Part shown: one piece after another, positions 16,194-23,941 of the stretch
Layout: each line of letters starts with the position of its first letter
How positions within the stretch are numbered: the stretch's first letter is position 1
Assembly (NCBI RefSeq): GCF_000331245.1
Contig: NZ_ANFZ01000002.1
Location: 72,001-136,000 of the forward strand
From: Blastomonas sp. AAP53
GTDB taxonomy: Bacteria; Pseudomonadota; Alphaproteobacteria; Sphingomonadales; Sphingomonadaceae
Length of the DNA stretch: 64,000 bases
Direction of reading: 5' to 3'
Notes under the pieces: generated by a model
The model's input: only the letters and a program-made list of their open reading frames with translations
Told to the model about the DNA's origin: nothing
Databases searched by the model: none
Translations under genes and position numbers: made by a program

Positions 16194-16469
16194 ATGACCA
16201 TTCGTGCTTCCGCCCTGATTGGCGCCGTTCTCCTCGCCGCCACCGCCGCTCCCGCCTTCGCGCAGGACGACGCCCTGATCTCCAAGAACCAGACCATCTA
16301 CGACGCCGAAGGCAAGCGCGTCGGCAAGGTGACCCGCGTTCTGGAAGATGGCTCGGCTCTGGTCATCTACAAGGGCAAGGTCGTCCGCATCGGCGCCTCG
16401 ACCCTGACCGCCGGCGAAGGCAAGGTCTCGACCTCGCTTTCGAAGAAGGAACTTGCCCGTCTGGATTGA
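16194..16469 (+). CDS. Small exported protein of unknown function
   Basis: This 91-residue protein has a clean Sec signal peptide (MTIRASALIGAVLLAATA, cleavage after AFA near residue 23). The mature part of about 68 residues has short beta-strand-like segments (AEGKRVGKVTRVLEDGSALVIYKGKVVRI), recalling a PRC-barrel-like or SH3-like fold, but no family can be assigned with certainty. Start at 16194 is set by the signal peptide and an AAAGGA ribosome-binding site. It is monocistronic: an AT-rich TGCAA-box region precedes it and a strong terminator follows 24 bases after its stop. Probably periplasmic and well expressed. Confidence 0.8.
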   Translation: MTIRASALIGAVLLAATAAPAFAQDDALISKNQTIYDAEGKRVGKVTRVLEDGSALVIYKGKVVRIGASTLTAGEGKVSTSLSKKELARLD

Positions 16470-16493
16470 TCCTCTCGATCCATCGACGCCCTG

Positions 16494-16530
16494 AAAGGCC
16501 GGGAGAGCTTTGCGCTTTCCCGGCCTTTTT
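16494..16530 (+). terminator. Rho-independent terminator
   Basis: The stem pairs AAAGGCCGGGA (16494-16504) with TCCCGGCCTTT (16518-16528), followed by a T-run. It lies just after the small exported protein gene and should end its transcript. Confidence 0.88.
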
Positions 16531-16655
16531 CGTGGGCGGCGCTGCCGAAGCGATGAACGTGCATCTGCGGCTGCCGTAGCGTCGCGGCGTACTGGCCTGA
16601 AACCGCCCGCCAAAGCGTCTTTTCTTTTGGGTTCAAAGCCGCTTAAGGTTCGGTC

Positions 16656-17525
16656 ATGAAACTGACTGGACCTGCTTCGCACACCTATTTCTCGCAGCGG
16701 CTGCGGCTGCATTATGCCGATTGGGGCAATACGGATGCGCCGCCGCTGATCCTGCTGCACGGCGGCGAGGACCATTGCCGGTCGTGGGACTGGGTGGCGG
16801 GCGAGCTGATGGCCGACTGGCACGTGATCGCGCCAGATCTGCGCGGCCATGGCGATTCGCAATGGACCGCCGACGGCAACTACCCGATCATGAACTTCGT
16901 CTACGATCTGGCGCAGCTGGTCGAGCAGTCGGGCTATGAGCAGGTGACCATCGTCGCGCACTCGCTCGGCGGCAACACTGCGCTGCGCTATGCCGGGCTG
17001 TACCCGGAAAAGGTGCGCAAGATCGTCGCGATCGAGGGGCTGGGCCCAAGCCCCAAGATGGTCGATGAGCGGAACGCAACCCCGTTCCACGAACACTGGC
17101 TCAAATGGTTTGCCGACAAGCGCACCCGGGGCCCCCGCAAGCACCGCGAATACGACAGCTTCGAGCAGGCGCTGCAGCGGATGCATGCGGAAAACAGCTA
17201 TCTCACCGCCGATCAGGCACGCCATCTGTGCGAGCATGCCGTGATCCGCAACGAGAACGGGACGTACAGCTGGAAGTTCGATCCGCATGTGCGCATCTGG
17301 CCGATGCTCGATATCACCCCTGATCAGATGCACGGCCTGTGGCAGCGCATCTCCAGCCCCACGTTGCTGTGCTGGGGTGAGAAGAGCTGGGCGTCCGATC
17401 CCGAAGCGGATGGGCGGATGGAGCTGTTCAGCAATGCGCGGCTCGCCAAGTTCGCCGATGCCGGGCACTGGCTGCACCATGACCAGTTCGACCGGTTCAT
17501 GGCCGAACTGAAGGGCTTTCTGTGA
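16656..17525 (+). CDS. Alpha/beta hydrolase
   Basis: This 289-residue alpha/beta-hydrolase fold enzyme has an oxyanion HGGEDH loop, the nucleophile elbow AHSLGGN (Ser103) and a C-terminal catalytic His in AGHWLHH (His271). It would hydrolyse an ester, epoxide or C-C bond; the DLRGHGDS motif is typical of the general family and not diagnostic. No signal peptide, so cytoplasmic. Its stop overlaps the ATG of the following DinB-like gene (TGATG), so the two are translationally coupled. Confidence 0.9.
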   Translation: MKLTGPASHTYFSQRLRLHYADWGNTDAPPLILLHGGEDHCRSWDWVAGELMADWHVIAPDLRGHGDSQWTADGNYPIMNFVYDLAQLVEQSGYEQVTIVAHSLGGNTALRYAGLYPEKVRKIVAIEGLGPSPKMVDERNATPFHEHWLKWFADKRTRGPRKHREYDSFEQALQRMHAENSYLTADQARHLCEHAVIRNENGTYSWKFDPHVRIWPMLDITPDQMHGLWQRISSPTLLCWGEKSWASDPEADGRMELFSNARLAKFADAGHWLHHDQFDRFMAELKGFL

Positions 17526-18325
17526 TGCAGCAGGCCACCGACTTCCTCACCGAATGCGACCGCATCCACGCGCTGGTCGCGCCGCTTGACGAGGCCCAGC
17601 TGGCAACGCCCACCGCGTTCAAGGGCTGGACCATTGCCGACATCATCGGCCATCTGCACGTCTGGAACCAGGCGGCGCAGCTGTCGCTGAACGATGAGGC
17701 CGCGTTCAAGGCGTTCATGGCGCAAGTCGGCGGCATCATCGCCAAGGGCGGCGACCTCAACAGCTTCGAGCGCGTCTGGCTGGATGGCCTGACCGGGCAG
17801 GCTCTGGTCGCGGCCTGGGCCGAGACCTGCCGCGCCACCACCGCCGATTTTGCCACCGCTGACCCTGCGCAGCGCGTGCCATGGGCCGGGCCGAGCATGA
17901 GTGCACGCTCGTCGATCACGGCGCGGCTGATGGAAAGCTGGGCGCACGCGCAGGCGATCTTCGATGTGCTGGGCACCGAACGCACGAACGGCGATGGCTT
18001 GAAGAATATCTGCGTGCTGGGCCTCAACACGTACGGCTGGACCTTCAAGAACCGCCGGATGGAGGCGCCGCAGCCGGCGCCGTACCTGGTGCTGACCGCG
18101 CCATCGGGCGAGATCTGGACGTTCGGCGAGCCGGCGGATGGCGAACTGATCGAGGGCGATGCGGCGGAATTCTGCCAGGTGGTCACGCAGACCCGCAACA
18201 TCGCCGATACCGCGCTGAAGGTCACAGGCCCCAATGCCACCGCCTGGATGGCCATCGCCCAATGCTTTGCCGGTGCCCCGGTCGATCCGCCAGCACCGGG
18301 CGTGCGGCGCAAGCTTTCTGCCTGA
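17525..18325 (+). CDS. TIGR03084-like / DinB-superfamily protein
   Basis: The 266-residue protein resembles the TIGR03084 and mycothiol-dependent maleylpyruvate isomerase-like branch of the DinB four-helix superfamily. Seen: FKGWTIADIIGHLHVWNQ in the first helix pair, ARLMESWAHAQAIFDVLG with the third putative metal His, and a C-terminal domain resembling the SCP2-like/MDMPI C-terminal fold. Members are metal-dependent thiol transferases or uncharacterised. ATG at 17525 overlaps the hydrolase stop and is preferred to the GTG three bases earlier. Exact reaction unknown. Confidence 0.8.
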   Translation: MQQATDFLTECDRIHALVAPLDEAQLATPTAFKGWTIADIIGHLHVWNQAAQLSLNDEAAFKAFMAQVGGIIAKGGDLNSFERVWLDGLTGQALVAAWAETCRATTADFATADPAQRVPWAGPSMSARSSITARLMESWAHAQAIFDVLGTERTNGDGLKNICVLGLNTYGWTFKNRRMEAPQPAPYLVLTAPSGEIWTFGEPADGELIEGDAAEFCQVVTQTRNIADTALKVTGPNATAWMAIAQCFAGAPVDPPAPGVRRKLSA

Positions 18326-18330
18326 CTTGC

Positions 18331-18870
18331 CTATCCGATCTCCAGCACCATCCCTGGTCGCAGCATCGGCAGCAGCGCCTGCATGTCCGCGCGAGCGATG
18401 GCGACGCAGCCTTCGGTGGTGCGTTGCTCGGGCGGCTTGGCCTCGTTCCACAGGTGGAAGAAGATGGCGCTGCCGGCGCCCGGCACCGGCGGCGCGTCAT
18501 TTTGACCGAGTACCAGCACCACGTCGTAGAGGATGTCCTCGCGCTGCAGCGTCTCGGCGCTGAAGGCGTGGGGCAGGCGGACGGGGCGGTTGTAGGCAGG
18601 GTCAGTGGGTGCGTCGGACCAGCCGTCGTGCGCGCTTGTCCAGCGCCAGGGGAGCGTGAAGCCCGGCGGCGGGGCGCTGCGGCCGGGGCGGAAGAGCGCG
18701 GCGCGGATCGGCCAGGTACCCAGCGGGGTGCAGCCATCGCCCTCGCGCTTGGCATTGGCGGAGCACGCACCGCTGCGACCGATGGTGCAGGGGACGGTCC
18801 AGTCGCCCAGCGTCACGGTCAGCGCGCCCGTATCCACCAAAATCGTGTCTACGGACACCGTGCCGCTCAC
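18331..18870 (-). CDS. L,D-transpeptidase-like (YkuD) protein
   Basis: The 179-residue protein matches the YkuD/L,D-transpeptidase catalytic domain in the variant in which the active site reads FFHLW followed by TEGCVAIAR, giving the His and the nucleophilic Cys. Such enzymes cross-link or anchor peptidoglycan stem peptides. No signal peptide is seen in this start, which is unusual for a periplasmic enzyme; an alternative in-frame start further upstream would lie inside ribA. Its ATG overlaps the ribA stop by four bases (ATGA), so it is the last gene of an xthA-ribA-ldt operon. Confidence 0.85.
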   Translation of the reverse strand: MSGTVSVDTILVDTGALTVTLGDWTVPCTIGRSGACSANAKREGDGCTPLGTWPIRAALFRPGRSAPPPGFTLPWRWTSAHDGWSDAPTDPAYNRPVRLPHAFSAETLQREDILYDVVLVLGQNDAPPVPGAGSAIFFHLWNEAKPPEQRTTEGCVAIARADMQALLPMLRPGMVLEIG

Positions 18871-19916
18871 AGCTGGTGGCCGGTGCGGTCGCGCTTGGTG
18901 ACCAGATAGCGCGCGTTGTGCGGGTTGGCCTCGATCTGCAGCGGCAGCCGTTCGGCAATCTCGACACCCAGGCTGGCGAGCACCGCCTGTTTTTCGGGAT
19001 TGTTGGTCATCAGCCGGATGCTGCTAACGTGCAGGGCCTTGAGCATCTGCGCCGCCACCGCGAAATCACGTGCGTCGGTGGGGAAGCCCAGCCGGTTGTT
19101 GGCATCGACCGTGTCATGCCCCTGGTCCTGCAGCTGATAGGCGCGCAGCTTGTTGATCAGGCCGATGCCGCGCCCTTCCTGGCGCAGGTACAGCAATATG
19201 CCCCATTGCGCATGCGCCATCGCGTGCAGCGCACCATGCAGCTGGGGCCCGCAATCGCATTTCAGGCTGCCGAAGACGTCGCCGGTCAGGCACTCGGAGT
19301 GCAGCCGCACCACCGGGATGCTCGCATCGGGCGTGCCGACGATGAGGGCGACATGCTCATGGAAATCGGCGTCCGAGCGGAAGGCGACGATCTCGGCGCT
19401 CTCGCTCGCGCTCACCGGCAGCCGCGCGCGCGCTGCGATGCGCAGGGCAGAGGGGTCTGCGTAAGCTGCGACATCGCCAGGCGTGATGCGCGGTGCATCG
19501 GCGTCGATATCGGCGTCGCTCAGCAGATAATAGGCCGGCAGCAGGCCTGCCAGCCGCGCCAGTTGCATTGCAGCTTCAGCAGCCTCTGGCGCAGGCAGCG
19601 GCAACGCGGCAAACGGTCCCTTCATCGGCCAGGCCAGATCGAGCGACGGATCGGCGATGGCGATCGCGCGCGCCGCATCGAGCGTGCCGGGCACCGCAAT
19701 GCACACCGGCGCATCGGGTCTTGCCGCCTCTTTCTGGTTGGCGAGTTTCAGTGTGATCGCGCGTGCGGCAGAGATCAGCAGGCGTTGGCTTTCGCCTTGC
19801 GGAGCGCTTCCCGTCTCAATCGGGCGCAGCAGCAACCGTTCCGATGGGGCCTCGACGATGATATCCCAGCCCCGGGCCAGCGCATCGAGCGCCCGGGCCG
19901 CAGCGCGCGCGTTCAT
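18867..19916 (-). CDS. ribA: GTP cyclohydrolase II
   Basis: The 349-residue enzyme opens GTP to the pyrimidine precursor of riboflavin. The C-terminal ~200 residues hold the whole catalytic domain: zinc ligands in SECLTGDVFGSLKCDC, and the RQEGRGIGL loop. The N-terminal ~150 residues look like a degenerate DHBP synthase-type extension without its acidic catalytic motifs, so only the RibA activity is expected. It lies 16 bp after xthA and overlaps the next gene. Confidence 0.94.
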   Translation of the reverse strand: MNARAAARALDALARGWDIIVEAPSERLLLRPIETGSAPQGESQRLLISAARAITLKLANQKEAARPDAPVCIAVPGTLDAARAIAIADPSLDLAWPMKGPFAALPLPAPEAAEAAMQLARLAGLLPAYYLLSDADIDADAPRITPGDVAAYADPSALRIAARARLPVSASESAEIVAFRSDADFHEHVALIVGTPDASIPVVRLHSECLTGDVFGSLKCDCGPQLHGALHAMAHAQWGILLYLRQEGRGIGLINKLRAYQLQDQGHDTVDANNRLGFPTDARDFAVAAQMLKALHVSSIRLMTNNPEKQAVLASLGVEIAERLPLQIEANPHNARYLVTKRDRTGHQL

Positions 19917-19932
19917 GATGCGGCGGGCTCCA

Positions 19933-20739
19933 TCAGAACAGGAACTCGCTCATCAGCGGCGCATGGTCCGAAGGCTGCGGCCAGCCGCGGCACGGTTCGA
20001 CCACCCGGTGGCTCTTCACGGTGTCGACGATGTCGGGCGAGACCCAGATATGGTCGAGCCTGCGCCCCTTGTCGGACACCGACCAGTCGCGCGCGCGATA
20101 GCTCCACCAGGTGTAGAGCCGTTCGGGCGCGGGATAGAATTTGCGGCCGATATCGACCCAGCCATGCGCATCCTGCATCGCCTTCAGCCGCGCGATCTCG
20201 ATCGGCGTATGGCTGACGGTGTTGATCAGCTGCTTGTGGTTCCACACATCGGATTCCAGCGGCGCGACGTTGAAATCACCCATGATGATGGTGCGTCCGC
20301 CAAGGCCGCTCGACCACTGGGTCATGCGGTCGAGGAAATCGAGCTTCTGGCCGAACTTGGGGCTGACCTCGCGGTCGGGAATCTCGCCGCCGGCGGGAAC
20401 GTAGACATTTTCCAGCCGCACGGTACCGCCCAATGGGCCGGTGACGTTGACGCCGATGTGCCGCGCCTCGCCATTTGCTTGCCAGTCGAGCCGCGCATCG
20501 TCGCTCAACCGCACCTTGCTGACGATCGCCACGCCATGGTGCATCGGCTGGCCGTTCAGCTTCTGGAAGTTGTAGCCGAGCTGCCGGAACGGGCCTTCGG
20601 GGAAATCGCCGTTGATGACCTTGGTTTCCTGAAGGCACAGGATGTCGGGCTGCTCTTCGGCAAGGAACCGCTGGACCGATGCCAGCCGGAAGCGGACCGA
20701 GTTGATATTCCACGAAGCGATCTTGAGGGGGGCAGCCAT
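19933..20739 (-). CDS. xthA: Exodeoxyribonuclease III
   Basis: This 268-residue enzyme is a Mg-dependent AP endonuclease and 3'-5' exonuclease in base excision repair. Family motifs: IASWNINSVR at the N-terminus, LCLQETK (metal-binding Glu), GDFNVAPLESDVWN, and the C-terminal SDHAPL with the catalytic Asp-His pair. Length matches XthA. It is the first gene of the leftward xthA-ribA-ldt unit and is preceded by a terminator that isolates it from lolA. Confidence 0.95.
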   Translation of the reverse strand: MAAPLKIASWNINSVRFRLASVQRFLAEEQPDILCLQETKVINGDFPEGPFRQLGYNFQKLNGQPMHHGVAIVSKVRLSDDARLDWQANGEARHIGVNVTGPLGGTVRLENVYVPAGGEIPDREVSPKFGQKLDFLDRMTQWSSGLGGRTIIMGDFNVAPLESDVWNHKQLINTVSHTPIEIARLKAMQDAHGWVDIGRKFYPAPERLYTWWSYRARDWSVSDKGRRLDHIWVSPDIVDTVKSHRVVEPCRGWPQPSDHAPLMSEFLF

Positions 20740-20797
20740 GGCAAGGCTCTAGCCAGCGATCCCGTCAAACCCAAGCCCTAAACTGAGCTTCGGGCGC

Positions 20798-20842
20798 AAA
20801 AAACCCTCGTCCCGGGGGCATTGGAACGAGGGTTCTTTTTTG
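20798..20842. terminator. Intrinsic terminator downstream of lolA
   Basis: A 9-bp perfect stem AACCCTCGT (20802-20810) / ACGAGGGTT (20825-20833) is flanked by an A-run on the left and a T-run on the right, so it can work in both directions. Since both flanking genes run leftward, it should stop lolA transcription before xthA. Confidence 0.85.
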
Positions 20843-21025
20843 CGTTCGTCACGCTTGGATGAAGCCGGTGGTTCGATCAGGTAACAGGGGGAAACCTCAT
20901 CGCCGTCTTCGAGAACTGTTCTAGCGCAGCAACCCTGTCTGCCATGTGAACGAAATTGAGAACTCTTCGCATTTCGTCGATGGCGGGCGTCGGTTCGTCA
21001 CTGGCAGCGACGCAAAACCGTCGTT

Positions 21026-21679
21026 TCAGCGGCGCGGGCCCTTGCCGCGCGGGTCGGTCCAGGCAAAGGCGCTGTCGGCGATGGCCGTGTTATACTGCTG
21101 GCCGGACAGGCGGATGGTGGTGCGCTTGTTCTGCGAATCGAGCGCGACCCATCCCACCAGGCTGAGGCCACCCGGCGCAGACGGGGTGCGGGTCAGGATC
21201 AGGGTGATGACGCCATATTCGGGCCGCTTGGGATCACGCACCTCGACACTGACGACATTGGGGTCGCCGGTCGGCACGATCTTGCCATAGCGGGTAAGGT
21301 CGCGGTTCGGGTCGAGCAGCGCGCCGAGCGGCGAATTGCGAATCGGCCAGCGCTGTACCTGGCGGACCTGATAATCGATCATGGTGAGCGCGCGGCCATC
21401 GCTGACGATGAGCAGCTGCGCATCCTTCTGATATTCGAAGCGGATCTTGCCGGGCTGCTTGAGCGTCAGCGTACCGGTGAGCGTCTGGCCGTTGCGGTCG
21501 GTCTGGGTGAATCCGGCGCGCAGCGACTGCATCGCCTTGAGGTGCCGCGAAACCTGCGCCAGATCGCCGCCCTGCACGGCCTGTTGGCCGATCGCGGCGG
21601 ACGGCAAGGCGACAGGCACCACAATCGCCGCGCTGGCAACCAGCGCGGTGGCGACGAATGGAAGGGAGAATTTCAGCAT
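21026..21679 (-). CDS. lolA: LolA-like outer-membrane lipoprotein carrier
   Basis: The 217-residue exported protein belongs to the LolA family, periplasmic chaperones that carry lipoproteins from the inner membrane to LolB. It has an N-terminal signal peptide ending near residue 31, and then the family pattern MQSLRAGFTQTDRNGQTLTG with LKQPGKIRFEYQ, YQVRQVQRWPI and the DSQNKRTTIRLSG strand. It stands alone, with a terminator following. Confidence 0.88.
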   Translation of the reverse strand: MLKFSLPFVATALVASAAIVVPVALPSAAIGQQAVQGGDLAQVSRHLKAMQSLRAGFTQTDRNGQTLTGTLTLKQPGKIRFEYQKDAQLLIVSDGRALTMIDYQVRQVQRWPIRNSPLGALLDPNRDLTRYGKIVPTGDPNVVSVEVRDPKRPEYGVITLILTRTPSAPGGLSLVGWVALDSQNKRTTIRLSGQQYNTAIADSAFAWTDPRGKGPRR

Positions 21680-21793
21680 CGGTTCAGGCTTTCATTGGCG
21701 TAAAATACGCTGAAATCCCTGACCGCAGGCGATTGAACCGGCGCTGAATCACCGGTTCATCGCAGCGTGCAATCTTTGGGCGCAGCCCCAAGA

Positions 21794-21961
21794 TTACTTG
21801 ATCTTGGCTTCCTTGAACTCGACGTGCTTGCGCGCGACGGGATCGTACTTGCGGAAGCTCATCTTCTCGGTCGTGTTGCGCGGGTTCTTCTTGGTGACAT
21901 AGAAGAAGCCGGTGCCTTCGGTGCTGACCAGGCGAATCTTGACAGTGGCTGGCTTGGCCAT
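21794..21961 (-). CDS. rpmG: 50S ribosomal protein L33
   Basis: This 55-residue basic protein is L33: [42 protein letters not shown]. All four zinc-binding cysteines of the C+ form are absent, so it is the zinc-independent type. The start at 21961 follows an AAAGGAACAGG ribosome-binding site; in-frame sequence upstream is leader, not coding. Confidence 0.96.
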   Translation of the reverse strand: MAKPATVKIRLVSTEGTGFFYVTKKNPRNTTEKMSFRKYDPVARKHVEFKEAKIK

Positions 21962-22224
21962 GACCTGTTCCTTTGGGTTAAAAATTCGGGCACGGATCGG
22001 GGCGTTCCGCCCGGCACCGTAGAGAATCACAAACACAAAGAGCGGCAACGAGGCCGCCCTTCAAACGCGAGCGCGGCCCTTGCCCCAAATGGCCCGGTCT
22101 TGTCAAGCGACCGATAGGCGCTGGCGCCGGGTCGAAGGTGTCATGACACGGTCATGCCCTTGCCCAATAATTAACCTGATTGTGCCAGGGTACCCTTGTC
22201 ACCAGCATCACGCAGGAGGGTCCA

Positions 22225-22566
22225 GTGCATACCCCATCAGCTTCCGAACCGGCCCACGACCGGCTGACGCTGGCAAGGCAGCAACTGCGCATGCAGGCAG
22301 GGCACGTCCGCTCGCTCGCTCGCCGGGTCGCGCGCGATGACCTGAAGCGTGAAATCGCCAAGATGCGGCACATGGCGGCGAGCAACGCCTTGCCTTGCGT
22401 CAGCGATCTGGCTCATGGCCTTGAACATCTGCTGACGCATGGCTGGAGCCGCACGATGGCGGTGCAGTATCTGGACGCGATGGACGAAGCGATTGCCTGC
22501 GACTGCGGTGACGGCGACATGCGCGCCGCGATGCTCGCGTCGATCGCGGTTCGTGGAGTGCGCTGA
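22225..22566 (+). CDS. Hypothetical cytoplasmic protein
   Basis: A 113-residue protein with no recognised family. It is mostly helical and rich in Arg, His, Ala and Met, with a Cys pair near the C-terminus (ACDCGDGDM). GTG at 22225 is preferred because it has a strong AGGAGGG ribosome-binding site five bases before; an ATG 45 bases upstream lacks one. It lies 21 bp before the GDT1-like membrane protein gene and may be cotranscribed with it. Confidence 0.6.
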   Translation: MHTPSASEPAHDRLTLARQQLRMQAGHVRSLARRVARDDLKREIAKMRHMAASNALPCVSDLAHGLEHLLTHGWSRTMAVQYLDAMDEAIACDCGDGDMRAAMLASIAVRGVR

Positions 22567-22587
22567 GCTGCGCTATCGTTCCGGCTG

Positions 22588-23151
22588 ATGGAAGCCTTTG
22601 TCACCACATTGCTGCTGACCGCGATCGTCCAGACGGGCGACCGCGCACAGTTGCTGTCCGCAGCCCTGGGCCAGCGGTTCGACCGGCCTGTGCCCCTGTT
22701 GCTTGCAGCGTTTCTGGCGAGCGGGCTGCTCGCGGCGGTGGGCGCGCTGGGCGGGGTCGTTGTCGGCGACTGGATCAGCATCGACGCGCTGCGGTTGTTT
22801 TATGCGCTTTCGCTGCTGTTTGCCGGGCTGGGCATGCTGGCGTGGCGACGCCCGGTTGGCGTGCTGCAGCGCTGGCGCACCGGACCGTTCCTCACCGGTC
22901 TGCTGGGCATCGCCATCGTGCAGTTTGGCGACAAGGGCCAGTTCATCATCGCCGCCACCGCCGCACGGAGCCATGACTGGGTCTGGCCGCTGCTGGGCGG
23001 ATGGAGCGGCACGATGCTGGGGCTGGCGCCTGCGGTCATCTGGCAAGGCGAACTGGCACGACTGCCGTTGCGCGCGGTGCGCATCGCGGCAGGCGCGATC
23101 ATCACGCTGATCGGCACCGCGCTCGCGCTGGCAGCCTTCGGGCTGATCTGA
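22588..23151 (+). CDS. TMEM165/GDT1 family membrane protein
   Basis: The 187-residue protein has six predicted membrane segments in two inverted halves, each opening with the family's acidic helix motif. Members of UPF0016/GDT1 are manganese or calcium cation/proton exchangers. The consensus E-x-G-D-K-T is altered here to QTGDRA in the first half and QFGDKG in the second, so both conserved glutamates are replaced by glutamine. Fold assignment is firm; transport of the usual divalent cation is doubtful. Confidence 0.82.
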   Translation: MEAFVTTLLLTAIVQTGDRAQLLSAALGQRFDRPVPLLLAAFLASGLLAAVGALGGVVVGDWISIDALRLFYALSLLFAGLGMLAWRRPVGVLQRWRTGPFLTGLLGIAIVQFGDKGQFIIAATAARSHDWVWPLLGGWSGTMLGLAPAVIWQGELARLPLRAVRIAAGAIITLIGTALALAAFGLI

Positions 23152-23253
23152 CCGGAGTTCTTTCAGATCGGCGCGGGTGCATAAAGGATCATGCCATTTG
23201 GGCTTTTCCAACCTATGTTAACGTCAACGACCCACCACACAGGAGTAAATGCC

Positions 23254-23721
23254 ATGGGAAACAAGAAGGGCGACAATGCCAGCAAGGCGCTGGCCGAAGC
23301 GATGAATGGCCTGCTGGCCGACAGCTTCGCACTGTACCTCAAGACAAAGAATTTTCACTGGCATGTCGCAGGTCCGCACTTTCGCGAATATCATCTGCTG
23401 CTGGATGATCATGCCACCCAGATCCTGGCGATTACCGACGCGATCGCCGAGCGGGTCCGCAAGAACGGCCATCGCACGCTGACCTCGATCGGCGACATCA
23501 CGCGTCACCAGTCGATCGCAGACAATGACAAGTCCAGCGTCTCGGCGGAAGCAATGCTGAAGGAATTGCGCGACGACAACATCGCCTTCGTTGGCCGGCT
23601 GCGTGCGGTCAAGGAACTGGCGGGCCAGGCTGGCGACAACGCCACCGATGGCATGGTCGACGACTGGACCGACCAGGCGCAGGAGCGCGCGTGGTTCCTC
23701 ACAGAGACGCTTGGCAAGTAA
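23254..23721 (+). CDS. dps: Dps-family ferritin-like DNA-protecting protein
   Basis: The 155-residue protein is a Dps: it oxidises and stores iron and can coat DNA under stress. The dimer-interface ferroxidase motif is KNFHWHVAGPHFREYHLLLDDHA followed by the DAIAERVR helix. The Lys-rich N-terminus (MGNKKGDNASKA) may bind DNA. Start at 23254 follows AGGAG eight bases upstream. It stands alone in its orientation; no clear operator could be recognised. Confidence 0.93.
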   Translation: MGNKKGDNASKALAEAMNGLLADSFALYLKTKNFHWHVAGPHFREYHLLLDDHATQILAITDAIAERVRKNGHRTLTSIGDITRHQSIADNDKSSVSAEAMLKELRDDNIAFVGRLRAVKELAGQAGDNATDGMVDDWTDQAQERAWFLTETLGK

Positions 23722-23941
23722 CCGAGCAATGCCGTCCAGAGCCGCCTATCCCCCTGTTTCATGGGGTTTTCATGCGGATTTCGGGCTGCTGCACGTCTGA
23801 GGGCGGCTGGCTGGCGCAAGAATATGTGTCCAGCCAGCAACACTGGCCTTTAATCGTAATCGCCCATGCGCGGACGCGTTGCGTTTAATGTCGCGTCCGG
23901 TAACTTCCCCGATCAACAAAGTCGTCAAGCAGGGGATAATC

